DNA from: Anabaena azotica FACHB-119
Lineage (GTDB): Bacteria > Cyanobacteriota > Cyanobacteriia > Cyanobacteriales > Nostocaceae
Assembly: GCF_014697625.1 (NCBI RefSeq)
Contig: NZ_JACJSG010000024.1
Span: forward strand, 1 to 64,000
DNA: 64,000 nt
Direction: 5' to 3'
The notes under the pieces are model-generated. The model worked only from the letters and a program-made list of their open reading frames with translations, searched no databases and was not told where the DNA came from. Position 1 is the first letter of the stretch, and the number at the start of each line of letters is the position of its first letter. Made by a program: the position numbers and the translations under genes. Positions 8,403 to 16,250 of the stretch are shown here, piece after piece.

Positions 8403-9641
8403 GTGACTGATCTGTTAGCCCCTTTACAATCTTTAAAGCAAGGTCACTGGTTCAAGCTCATCTGCGGAGCTAGTTTCCAGCACCTACCTGCTGTCAGAAG
8501 TTTAACATTAGCCTATACCTTGGCAGGTGCTGACTGCATAGATGTCGCAGCTGATCCGGCGGTGATTAAAGATGCCAAAGAAGCAATACAAGTAGCCAAA
8601 ACTTTGGCAAAGGAAGCCCAAACAAGAGGGCTGAATTACAAAGGTGATGCGCCTCTGTTGATGGTGAGCTTAAATGATGGCGAAGACCCCCATTTTCGCA
8701 AAGCCGAGTTTGACCCCAGTCAATGTCCTGAAGATTGCCCTAGACCTTGTGAAAAAATTTGTCCTGCCCAAGCAATAGTTTTTAACCATAAAAAAGATAG
8801 TTTTTCTGGGGTGGAATCTCAGAAATGTTACGGTTGCGGGCGTTGTCTACCAGTTTGTCCTTATGATAGAATTTATACAAATTCGTATATGTCCAAACCA
8901 GAGGCGATCGCGCCTATGGTCATGTCAGCAGGGATCGATGCCGTAGAAATCCATACCAAAGTAGGACGTTTGACCCAGTTCAAGCAATTATGGCAAGTAA
9001 TTTCACCGTGGGCAGAGCAATTGAAAGTATTAGCTATCAGTTGCCCCGATGGCAAAGATTTAATTGAGTATCTGCAAGCAATTTATGAACTAATTTCTCC
9101 ACTCCGTACCACCTTAATCTGGCAAACCGACGGCCGCCCCATGAGTGGTGACATCGGAGACGGTACTACTTTAGCCGCAGTAAAACTAGGGCAGAGGGTT
9201 TTAGCAGCTAAGTTACCAGGATATGTACAGCTAGCAGGTGGCACTAACAGCTACACAGTTGCTAAGTTAAAGGCAATGGGACTACTGAAGAGAGCAGGGG
9301 GAGTAACCCACCCCTACCCCCTCCCAGGAGGGGAAAGGGGAGATGAGGGAATAGGGGGAGATGGAGGAGTAGTATGTTCCTTATCCTCCACAGGGGGACA
9401 AGTTAAAGCTATATCTGCCTCATCCCCCTCATCTCCCTCATCCCCCCCATCCATCGCCGGAGTCGCTTACGGTAGCTACGCCCGTGTCATGCTGTCACCG
9501 ATTATTGAACAGTTAGAAAAGGAGGTGAATCATAACAGTGTTAAGGCAGTCCGCCTGGAAGAAGAACCCCAATTGCTCTGGCAAGCTGTAGAGCTTGCAC
9601 ATTCTCTCGTCTCTCAGCTCAAGTCACAGCAGGAGCGCTAA
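8403..9641 (+). CDS. ldpA: LdpA-like iron-sulfur protein (circadian light input)
   Basis: LdpA is a redox-sensing iron-sulfur protein that modulates light input to the Kai clock in Synechococcus. The 412-residue protein starts at GTG. It has a cysteine cluster CPEDCPRPCEKICP near residues 105-118 and a ferredoxin-like CYGCGRCLPVCP near residues 140-151, enough for two 4Fe-4S clusters. The C-terminal part is LdpA-specific. Residues of about 298-352 are Gly/Pro/Ser-rich and are encoded by a repeat cassette (about 9296-9459) also found in intergenic DNA; it appears to be inserted in frame. Whether the insert disturbs function is unknown. The gene is followed after about 40 bases by the Ycf45-like gene. 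Confidence 0.85.
   Translation: MTDLLAPLQSLKQGHWFKLICGASFQHLPAVRSLTLAYTLAGADCIDVAADPAVIKDAKEAIQVAKTLAKEAQTRGLNYKGDAPLLMVSLNDGEDPHFRKAEFDPSQCPEDCPRPCEKICPAQAIVFNHKKDSFSGVESQKCYGCGRCLPVCPYDRIYTNSYMSKPEAIAPMVMSAGIDAVEIHTKVGRLTQFKQLWQVISPWAEQLKVLAISCPDGKDLIEYLQAIYELISPLRTTLIWQTDGRPMSGDIGDGTTLAAVKLGQRVLAAKLPGYVQLAGGTNSYTVAKLKAMGLLKRAGGVTHPYPLPGGERGDEGIGGDGGVVCSLSSTGGQVKAISASSPSSPSSPPSIAGVAYGSYARVMLSPIIEQLEKEVNHNSVKAVRLEEEPQLLWQAVELAHSLVSQLKSQQER
9296..9459. repeat. Repeat cassette inserted in frame in ldpA
   Basis: The module at 9304-9343 (AACCCACCCCTA...CCTCCCAGGAGGGG) is nearly identical to the complements of intergenic sequences at 16124-16165 and 37718-37760. It is followed by GGGAGATG units and, at 9418-9455, by the CTCATCTCC units also found at 16165-16245 and 36205-36240. 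The frame stays open across the whole cassette. Confidence 0.8.
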
Positions 9642-9680
9642 TCGCTCTTCGTTATCTCTCAAAACGTCACCATAGAAAGC

Positions 9681-11411
9681 ATGACGATTACAGACGATCT
9701 CCAAAAGTTATTAGACATTTTGCCCCAAGACCTGCGACAAGTACTAGAGAATCATCCTCAGCGAGATAGTTTAGTAGAAGTGGTCTTGGATTTGGGTCGT
9801 CGCCCAGAAGCTCGCTTTCCCAAGGGAGCCGAATATCTGAGCGAAACGCCCGTCACTCAAGCTCAAATAGATGATTGCATTCAGCGAGTTGGAAACTTTG
9901 GTGGAGATAATCGGGCAGGAATTGAGCAAACTTTGCACCGGATCAGTGCTATCCGCAACCGCAACGGTAAGATCATCGGTCTAACCTGTCGCGTTGGTCG
10001 AGCGGTATTCGGTACTATCGGCATGATCCGCGATTTGGTAGAAACTGGTAAATCAATTCTCATGCTAGGCCGTCCAGGCGTAGGCAAAACCACAGCTTTA
10101 AGAGAAATTGCCCGCGTACTAGCTGATGAATTGCATAAACGTGTGGTCATTATCGACACCTCCAACGAAATTGCCGGGGATGGCGATGTGGCTCACCCTG
10201 CCATTGGTCGTGCTAGGCGGATGCAGGTGGCTCATCCAGAACAGCAACATCAAGTGATGATTGAGGCAGTAGAAAACCATATGCCTGAAGTCATCGTCAT
10301 TGATGAAATTGGTACAGAATTGGAAGCCTTAGCTGCCCGTACCATCGCCGAACGGGGTGTACAGTTGGTAGGTACTGCCCACGGCAACCAGATAGAAAAC
10401 CTCATCAAGAACCCCACATTGTCTGACTTGGTTGGGGGTATCCAAGCTGTCACACTGGGAGACGATGAAGCAAGACGCAGAGGTAGCCAGAAAACCGTTT
10501 TGGAGAGGAAAGCGCCTCCTACCTTCGAGATTGCTGTAGAAATGTTAGAACGGCAACGGTGGGTAGTACATGAAAGCGTCGCGGATACTGTCGATACACT
10601 GTTGCGAGGTCGCCAGCCTAGTCCGCAGACACGCACCGTAGATGACCAAGGTAAAGTCTCGATTACCAGACAGTTAGCCGTGGTTAACGGGCGTGGCGGG
10701 TTGGCAACATCAGAGGAGTCCTTTGCACCTGCCAGACAAGCCAATGGTTGGCGTTCATCAGGTCAGATGCTAGCTGTACCATCATTAACTGTGGAGCGGG
10801 AAAGGCTGGGACAAAGCGAATTTGACCGCTTGTTAGATGAATCCTTCAATTACCCAGAAGTTGTTGATTTCAACAGCGCTAGAATACCAGGGCCGAATGG
10901 GGAAGATTTGCCCTTGCACATTTACCCTTACGGTGTCAGTAGACATCAATTGGAACAGGTAATTAGTGTCTTAACTTTGCCTGTGGTCTTGACAAAAGAC
11001 ATCGATAGTGCTGATGCAATTTTGGCTTTGCGATCGCACGTCAAAAACCACGCCAAACTCAGGCAAATGGCTAAGGCGCGTCACGTACCCATCCATGTGA
11101 TCAAGTCCAGCACCATCCCACAAATTACTCGTGGGTTGCGACGGTTGCTGAACATTGATGACCCCGATATGGCTGATGATAAAGAACTGCAACTGTTCTT
11201 GCACAACGGTAGCGATGACGAAATCGACGCTTTAGAAGAAGCAAGACTAGCCGTAGAGCAAATCGTCATTCCCAAAGGACAACCAGTGGAGTTATTACCC
11301 CGTTCTGCACAAGTCCGCAAGATGCAGCATGAGTTAGTAGAACATTATCGCCTCAAATCTCATAGCTTTGGGGAAGAACCAAATCGCCGTTTACGGATAT
11401 ATCCAGCGTAA
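9681..11411 (+). CDS. Ycf45-like AAA ATPase with C-terminal R3H domain
   Basis: The 576-residue protein has a SpoIIIAA/Ycf45-type ATPase domain with Walker A GRPGVGKT (130-137), a Walker B-like VIVIDEIGTE near residues 205-214, and a C-terminal R3H nucleic-acid-binding motif (RKMQH near residue 550). Homologues occur in cyanobacteria and in red algal plastids (ycf45). Their role is not established; single-stranded nucleic acid binding is inferred from R3H. The spacing of about 40 bases suggests co-transcription with ldpA. A GATC-palindrome hairpin with a T tract follows. Confidence 0.85.
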   Translation: MTITDDLQKLLDILPQDLRQVLENHPQRDSLVEVVLDLGRRPEARFPKGAEYLSETPVTQAQIDDCIQRVGNFGGDNRAGIEQTLHRISAIRNRNGKIIGLTCRVGRAVFGTIGMIRDLVETGKSILMLGRPGVGKTTALREIARVLADELHKRVVIIDTSNEIAGDGDVAHPAIGRARRMQVAHPEQQHQVMIEAVENHMPEVIVIDEIGTELEALAARTIAERGVQLVGTAHGNQIENLIKNPTLSDLVGGIQAVTLGDDEARRRGSQKTVLERKAPPTFEIAVEMLERQRWVVHESVADTVDTLLRGRQPSPQTRTVDDQGKVSITRQLAVVNGRGGLATSEESFAPARQANGWRSSGQMLAVPSLTVERERLGQSEFDRLLDESFNYPEVVDFNSARIPGPNGEDLPLHIYPYGVSRHQLEQVISVLTLPVVLTKDIDSADAILALRSHVKNHAKLRQMAKARHVPIHVIKSSTIPQITRGLRRLLNIDDPDMADDKELQLFLHNGSDDEIDALEEARLAVEQIVIPKGQPVELLPRSAQVRKMQHELVEHYRLKSHSFGEEPNRRLRIYPA

Positions 11412-11430
11412 ACTGAGGAGAGTAAATTAG

Positions 11431-11464
11431 GCGATCGCTCTGATTCTAGGGCGATCGTTTTTTT
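11431..11464 (+). terminator. Rho-independent terminator
   Basis: GCGATCGC at 11431-11438 pairs with GCGATCG at 11451-11457 and is followed by seven T residues. It lies about 20 bases after the Ycf45-like stop codon. The stem is built from HIP1-type palindromes. Confidence 0.65.
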
Positions 11465-11465
11465 A

Positions 11466-11546
11466 TGGCAGGGGATAGGGTTGAAACCCCTTTGAAGTAA
11501 GGGTTTTATGATTTGTTGATTTCCTAATCTATGTGGCTACTGATAT
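11466..11546 (+). repeat. TATAGCAG-family element, shortened copy
   Basis: GGCAGGGGATAGGG opens the copy, then GGTTTTATGATTT, TTTCCTAATCTATGTGGCTACTG and an ATATA end. The heptamer part is short compared with other copies. It abuts an inverted copy on its right. Confidence 0.7.
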
Positions 11547-11654
11547 ATATAGCAATAGCCAAGACAGTTAGGACATCAGGAAATTAAAAAACTGAAACAG
11601 CAAAAGGCTTTTAACTCTATCACCTGTCACCTGTACCCTGTCCCCTGCTATATA
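11545..11654 (-). repeat. TATAGCAG-family element, inverted copy
   Basis: Read on the minus strand it runs from TATAGCAGGGGACAGGG through GGTGACAGGTGATAG to TGTCCTAACTGTC and TTGCTATAT. It matches the copy at 5161-5260 over most of its length. Confidence 0.85.
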
Positions 11655-11813
11655 AGCTGAACACTGAAGTCACGGTTTATGCCAAGATAACATCAACGTA
11701 TAAGTTCAATCTAAGATTGCTTGTTGTGAGTGAATTAAATTAATTGGATATTATAATTAAAATTACTCCTGTCAGCACAAAATTAATGTAAAAATTAACC
11801 AACACTGAAAAAC

Positions 11814-12098
11814 ATGACTACGATTACTCTGATATTATCACCAGAATTAGAGCAAAAATTACGAGAAAGTATTGCTAGAAACGACACTGAAAGAGTTCGA
11901 CAGTTATTGGCTGATGCCTTTGCGCCAACAGTAGAATTATTACTAGGAGAAAAAACAAACAGTAAAATTCATGATGATGAATTCGAGGTAATTGCTGACC
12001 AATTAGTTGATGATTTTGCAGCTTGTGTCGGGTCAGACGTACTTCCATTATCAGATTATGCAGTAAGTCGTGAAGGTATTTATGAGGAGCATCCTTAA
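11814..12098 (+). CDS. Probable antitoxin of a VapBC-type module
   Basis: The small acidic protein (94 residues) has an N-terminal segment like those that begin antitoxin-like cyanobacterial proteins (TLILSPELEQKL) and a variable acidic C-terminal half. It ends 2 bases before the PIN-domain gene, the standard layout of VapBC operons, in which the first gene binds both toxin and promoter. I do not see a clear AbrB or ribbon-helix-helix fold, so the family of the antitoxin is uncertain. The role is inferred mainly from its neighbour. Confidence 0.65.
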   Translation: MTTITLILSPELEQKLRESIARNDTERVRQLLADAFAPTVELLLGEKTNSKIHDDEFEVIADQLVDDFAACVGSDVLPLSDYAVSREGIYEEHP

Positions 12099-12100
12099 AC

Positions 12101-12544
12101 GTGGATTACCTTTTAGACACTAATATTTTGTTGCGTTTTATTTTTCGTACTGATCCGCGATACCCAATCGTAAAAACTGCGATACGAAAACTACGAAATG
12201 ATAAACACACACTGTATATCTCATCACAAAACTGTATCGAATTTTGGAACGTCGCTACAAGACCTACAGCAAAAAATGGTTTTGGTTTGACTCCTACAGA
12301 TGCAAAAAGAATGCTGCAACGGATTGAGCGTCTGTTTCCATTATTGCCTGAGACACCTGCTGTTTATCATGAGTGGCGTAGACTTGTGGTAACATACAAT
12401 GTCTCAGGTGTGCAAGTGCATGATGCTCACCTTGTTGCTGCTATGAAAGCACAAAATTTATCTCATATTTTGACATTTAATATTAATGATTTCAGGCGCT
12501 ATGCAGCAGAAGGTATTGTAGTAGTTGACTCTGGAACAGTATAA
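12101..12544 (+). CDS. vapC: PIN-domain ribonuclease toxin (VapC family)
   Basis: VapC toxins are metal-dependent RNases that cut tRNA or rRNA when freed from their antitoxin. The 147-residue protein has the PIN acidic set: Asp6 (LLDTNIL), Glu47 (NCIEFWN), Asp108 (VHDAHLV) and a C-terminal Asp130 (FNINDF). The start is GTG, 2 bases after the antitoxin stop, which suggests translational coupling. Intact catalytic residues suggest an active toxin. Autoregulation by the antitoxin-toxin complex is usual in the family. Confidence 0.88.
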   Translation: MDYLLDTNILLRFIFRTDPRYPIVKTAIRKLRNDKHTLYISSQNCIEFWNVATRPTAKNGFGLTPTDAKRMLQRIERLFPLLPETPAVYHEWRRLVVTYNVSGVQVHDAHLVAAMKAQNLSHILTFNINDFRRYAAEGIVVVDSGTV

Positions 12545-12940
12545 ATTTTATTTGCAATGAGAAAATGCGATCGCCTCCTGTCGGCTGACGACATTGCACA
12601 ATCTCCAGCAAAGCAGCTCGCGCTACATCCCTAACTTATAGCAGGTTACAGGTTACAGGTAACAGGTAACAGTCTTTAAAGCCTGTTCTTATAGACATTT
12701 TATGCTTAGTCGGTGTCCTAACCTATCAGGGGATTGCTATATATATGCCTAGCCACTGTTGAAGTTGTCTGAGATAATTCAGCGCATTCTGATAAAAATT
12801 GACCTTGCTTTTTCATAAGTCTAGAAGACTAAACATTTTAAAAAAGTGTAAATCGCTTTACAACGGGAATACACTGAGATAGAAATGCAAAACGGTATAT
12901 TTACTACCATACTGTAAAATTACCACATTCGTCTGTCTTT
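12545..12940. other. Intergenic gap with one dispersed repeat
   Basis: The gap separates vapC from the convergent nadE. It contains a HIP1-containing GC-rich patch at about 12567-12625 and a TATAGCAG-family repeat at 12637-12745. I see no gene in the remaining 200 bases. Confidence 0.7.
12637..12745 (+). repeat. TATAGCAG-family element
   Basis: TATAGCAGG, then four GTTACAGG/GTAACAGG heptamers, AAGCCTG, TTTTATG, GGTGTCCTAACCTATC and a GATTGCTATATATA end. Same module order as the copies at 5161 and 17819. Here the heptamers are GTTACAG rather than GGACAGG. Confidence 0.85.
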
Positions 12941-14650
12941 TTAATCATCATGCCCAGACTCAATTTTTTGGTAATTACTTTTAATCGCACTCCAGTTACT
13001 GGCTATTGGCATTCGCCAACCAGTACCAAAGGCGCGGTCAGTGATTTTTAAGCCTGGGGGTGCTTGGCGGCGTTTAAATTCTGCCCTCGCTACCATTTGG
13101 ATAACTCTGTCTACCACTGTTGGGTCATGTCCGGCGGCGACAATTTGCCCTACTGATTGATGGTCGTGAATTAGGCGCTGTAAGATATCGTCTAAGATTT
13201 CGTATGGAGGTAGGGAGTCTTGGTCAACTTGACCGGGTTTGAGTTCGGCGCTTGGTGCTTTGGTGAGGATGTTTTCAGGGATGACTGGGGACTGGTGGGA
13301 GTTTAGCCATTTGCACAGGGAGTAGACGCGGGTTTTGGGAACGTCTGCAATGACTGCTAAACCGCCGTTCATGTCGCCGTAGAGGGTGCAGTAACCGACT
13401 GCCATTTCTGACTTGTTACCTGTGGAGAGTAGTAGGTAGCCAAATTTATTGGCGATCGCCATTAATAAGTTACCGCGAATCCGTGACTGAATATTCTCCT
13501 CAGCCAAACCAAATTCTGTACCCGCAAATAACCCCGCCAAGCTATTATCAAAGCTTTGCATTAACTCCCCAATGGGTAAAATCTGCGTTTTAATTCCCAA
13601 ATTATCAGCTAATTGTAGAGCATCACTAATAGAATGGTCGGAACTATAAGGGGATGGCATTAATACACCCAAGACGTTTTCTTTACCTAATGCCGCAGTG
13701 GCAATTGTCGCTACCAGTGCAGAATCAATTCCCCCACTTAACCCCAGTACTACTTTATAAAAACGACATTTTTGAGCATAATCTTTCACACCCAAAACTA
13801 GAGCCTGCCAAATTTCTTCCTCTTCTGATTCATATACAGGGGCAACGGAACTTAATCTAAAATCTCTTTGTGTTTCCTCAAATTCTACTGTAACTAAATC
13901 AGTGGTGAAACCATTAGCAAGGCACATTACCTCACCTTGACGATTTAAGGCAAAGCTGCGACCATCAAACAGCAAATCATCATTACCACCGACTTGATTA
14001 GTATAAATAACAGGCTGTTGAAACCTGACAGCGCTATGTTTTAGCATTTCTTCTCGAAAGCTTGGCTTACCCACACTGTAGGGTGATGCCGATAAATTAA
14101 CTATGAAATCTACTCCTAAAATTGCTAAGTCAGCAATAGGATTTGCTATATAAGTACGTTTGCCCCAAAACTCCTCATCATTCCATAAATCCTCGCAAAT
14201 TGTCACGCCAATTTTGACATTATCTAATACAAAATAATTTGTTTCCTGTCCTGCTTCAAAATAACGCTGTTCGTCAAATACATCATAAGTGGGCAATAAT
14301 CGCTTATAAAAGTATTGCTTAATTTTGCCATTTTCTAATAAAGCTGTGCTATTAAATAAAGGTTTTCCCCCTGTAGTAGAAGCTTGATGATTGGCATCAA
14401 CCGTACCTACTAATACAGCTAAATTCGCAGGTAAATCTTGAGCTAATTGGTGCAAAGTTCCCGTCATAGCTTTCAGAAAACTAGGATTTAATAATAAATC
14501 CCGTGGTGGATATCCACATAAAGATAGTTCTGGTGTTAATAATAATCTTGCACCTTGTTCGACTGCCTGCTGTGCCATTACTAGTATCTTCTCGGCATTG
14601 CCTGACAAGTCACCAATTATGGGGTTAATTTGAGCGATCGCAATTTTCAT
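12941..14650 (-). CDS. nadE: Glutamine-dependent NAD+ synthetase
   Basis: The enzyme converts nicotinate adenine dinucleotide to NAD+ with glutamine as nitrogen donor. The N-terminal nitrilase-like glutaminase has the triad Glu (TPELSLCGYP), Lys (FYKRLLP) and Cys (VTICEDLWND). The C-terminal synthetase has the ATP loop LSGGIDSALV. The domain order and length of about 569 residues are those of the two-domain bacterial form. An in-frame ATG at 14656 lies inside a TAGTCAT heptamer array, so I prefer the ATG at 14650, which gives the usual MKIAIAQ start. It is the last gene of the pncB-nadD-regulator-nadE cluster. Confidence 0.93.
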   Translation of the reverse strand: MKIAIAQINPIIGDLSGNAEKILVMAQQAVEQGARLLLTPELSLCGYPPRDLLLNPSFLKAMTGTLHQLAQDLPANLAVLVGTVDANHQASTTGGKPLFNSTALLENGKIKQYFYKRLLPTYDVFDEQRYFEAGQETNYFVLDNVKIGVTICEDLWNDEEFWGKRTYIANPIADLAILGVDFIVNLSASPYSVGKPSFREEMLKHSAVRFQQPVIYTNQVGGNDDLLFDGRSFALNRQGEVMCLANGFTTDLVTVEFEETQRDFRLSSVAPVYESEEEEIWQALVLGVKDYAQKCRFYKVVLGLSGGIDSALVATIATAALGKENVLGVLMPSPYSSDHSISDALQLADNLGIKTQILPIGELMQSFDNSLAGLFAGTEFGLAEENIQSRIRGNLLMAIANKFGYLLLSTGNKSEMAVGYCTLYGDMNGGLAVIADVPKTRVYSLCKWLNSHQSPVIPENILTKAPSAELKPGQVDQDSLPPYEILDDILQRLIHDHQSVGQIVAAGHDPTVVDRVIQMVARAEFKRRQAPPGLKITDRAFGTGWRMPIASNWSAIKSNYQKIESGHDD

Positions 14651-14682
14651 AGTCATTAGTCATTAGTCATTGGTCATTAGCT
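14651..14682. repeat. Short TAGTCAT heptamer array
   Basis: Four to five AGTCATT/GGTCATT heptamers lie between the regulator gene and nadE. They provide a spurious upstream in-frame ATG for nadE. Confidence 0.75.
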
Positions 14683-14711
14683 ACAACTATTCGCATATCA
14701 ATAATTACGAA

Positions 14712-15458
14712 TTAAATAAATACTAAAGGTTTGTCTTTAAAAGGAGCGAAAGCTTCTGCATCAAATTTGTACAAACTAGCGGGACGACCTGCACCTCTTG
14801 AGACTTTTACCCCAGTATCAGATAAGAATCCTAGTTTCAACAGACGGGCGCGGAAGTTGGAATAATCGGAGAAGTTCTCACCTAAAACTGTTGTATATAA
14901 CTGATATAAATCACTTAAAGTAAACATTTCTGGCAACACTTCAAAAGCCACTGGGCTGTATTCTAATTTATTACGTAAACGTCTATGTCCATAAGTCAAA
15001 ATTTCATTATGGTCGAATGCTAATTTTGGTACTTGCTTGACTGGATACCAAGCAATACCTGTGACACCATCAGCAATTAATTCTGCTTCTTCAAATCTGA
15101 CTAGAGCAAAGTAACTAACTGATAGGTAACGTACACCATAACTCTCATTTGCTTCTCTGGGGTCACGATTAGGGCCGCCAAAGGTATATAACTGTTCTAA
15201 ATAGAGATTTTTGACTCTAATTTTTTCTGCCATAATGCGATAAGCAGCATCTTCTAAAGACTCCCCTTCTCGTACCAAAGTCCCAGGAAGACTCCAATAA
15301 TTTAAAAAAGGTTCTTGCTGTCGCATTACTAACAGTACTAACAGCCGATTTTTTTCGGTATCTACAGAAAAAATTACATTATCAACACCAACCTTAAAAT
15401 TAGCTAAAGGTTGTTGATTTAAAGAAGTTGGAAACTTTTTGTGGTTGCGTCCAGGCAT
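14712..15458 (-). CDS. NrtR-like regulator: degenerate Nudix domain plus winged helix
   Basis: NrtR proteins are transcriptional repressors of NAD genes that sense ADP-ribose-type ligands through a Nudix-like domain and bind DNA through a C-terminal winged helix. The N-terminal part here has the Nudix fold, but its box is degenerate: GTLVREGES is recognisable, while the catalytic REUxEE section reads RIMAEKI, so hydrolysis is unlikely. The C-terminal 80 residues (SDTGVKVSRGAGRP region) fit a winged helix. The longest frame begins at 15524, deep inside nadD; I chose the Met at 15458, which leaves a 40-base overlap with nadD. Position among three NAD genes supports the assignment. Confidence 0.82.
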   Translation of the reverse strand: MPGRNHKKFPTSLNQQPLANFKVGVDNVIFSVDTEKNRLLVLLVMRQQEPFLNYWSLPGTLVREGESLEDAAYRIMAEKIRVKNLYLEQLYTFGGPNRDPREANESYGVRYLSVSYFALVRFEEAELIADGVTGIAWYPVKQVPKLAFDHNEILTYGHRRLRNKLEYSPVAFEVLPEMFTLSDLYQLYTTVLGENFSDYSNFRARLLKLGFLSDTGVKVSRGAGRPASLYKFDAEAFAPFKDKPLVFI

Positions 15459-16021
15459 TTGTACAAATGCTGTTGATGAATATAAGCGACAATAGGGGGG
15501 GTGAGAGCGGCGGTATCTCCACATTCGCGATAAGCAGTTGAGGAAACATCTAAACCTGTAAAAGAGGCGATCGCAATTTTGCCTCCCAGTTGTTGGACAG
15601 TTTCTAGACTAGCTTCATCTATTGCATATCCTGGTCGTGGCACTATCAACAGTTCTACCTGCTGTAACAATTCTTCAATTCGATACCAACGCGGTAACTG
15701 ACTCAGCAAATCTGAACCAATTACTAAAGTAAACTCTGTTTGTGTACCCCAACGCAATTTTGCTTTTTCCAGGGTTTCCAGTGTTCTCAAGCTACTTAAA
15801 TCCTGTTCTAAAGCAATATTCTGTCTAGGTGCGTCTATATCCGCAATCAACAACCGCAACATTGCCGCCCGATGTGCTAACAATGTTTGATGGGCTTTAA
15901 ATGGGTTATCCGCCGCCCACACAGCCACCCAATCATAACGCTCAGACAACCACCGCAGTATAGTTTGATGCCCTGCTGTTGGCGGGTCTGCACTTGTACC
16001 AAATAAAGCGATTTTGTTCAT
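15419..16021 (-). CDS. nadD: Nicotinate-nucleotide adenylyltransferase
   Basis: NadD adenylates nicotinate mononucleotide to NaAD. The 200-residue protein has the nucleotidyltransferase motif LFGTSADPPTAGHQ at residues 6-19 and the C-terminal VSSTAYR signature near residues 170-176 (the ISSTxIR motif of the family). The 3' end overlaps the start of the regulator gene, so the two are translationally linked. A 200-base heptamer and repeat segment separates it from pncB upstream, unusual for the middle of a putative operon. Confidence 0.9.
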   Translation of the reverse strand: MNKIALFGTSADPPTAGHQTILRWLSERYDWVAVWAADNPFKAHQTLLAHRAAMLRLLIADIDAPRQNIALEQDLSSLRTLETLEKAKLRWGTQTEFTLVIGSDLLSQLPRWYRIEELLQQVELLIVPRPGYAIDEASLETVQQLGGKIAIASFTGLDVSSTAYRECGDTAALTPPIVAYIHQQHLYKCLDATTKSFQLL

Positions 16022-16025
16022 AGTC

Positions 16026-16110
16026 GGTTGACAGTTGACAGTTGACAGGTGACAGGTGACAGTTGACAGGTGACAGTTGACAGGTGACAGGTGACAGGTG
16101 ACAGTTGACA
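16026..16110. repeat. TGACAGT/TGACAGG heptamer array
   Basis: About twelve heptamers of TTGACAG and GTGACAG type occupy the pncB-nadD gap. The units match the inner heptamers of the TATAGCAG family. Confidence 0.9.
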
Positions 16111-16123
16111 GTTGTTCTCCTCT

Positions 16124-16250
16124 GCTCCTTTCCCCTCCTGGGAGGGGTTAGGGGTGGGTTGCTCCTCATCTCCCTCATCTCCCCCCACTCCCTCATCTCC
16201 CTCATCTCCCTCATCTCCCCCCACTCCCTCATCTCCCCCCACCCCCCACT
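16124..16250. repeat. Conserved CCTCCTGGGAGGGG module plus CTCATCTCC tandem repeats
   Basis: The module at 16124-16165 is the reverse complement of the cassette in ldpA (9304-9343) and resembles 37718-37760. It is followed by about eight CTCATCTCC/CTCATCTCCCC units. The right edge supplies the last codons of pncB. Confidence 0.85.

Larger units (their letters stand above)
11412..11813. other. Intergenic gap with a terminator and two repeats
   Basis: The gap contains the Ycf45-like gene's terminator (11431-11464) and a head-to-head pair of TATAGCAG-family repeats (11466-11654). The remaining 160 bases are AT-rich and precede the antitoxin gene. Confidence 0.75.

Noticed and set aside
10250..10744. 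Long minus-strand frame inside the Ycf45-like gene
   Set aside because: Shadow frame of a conserved ATPase gene; no family features of its own.
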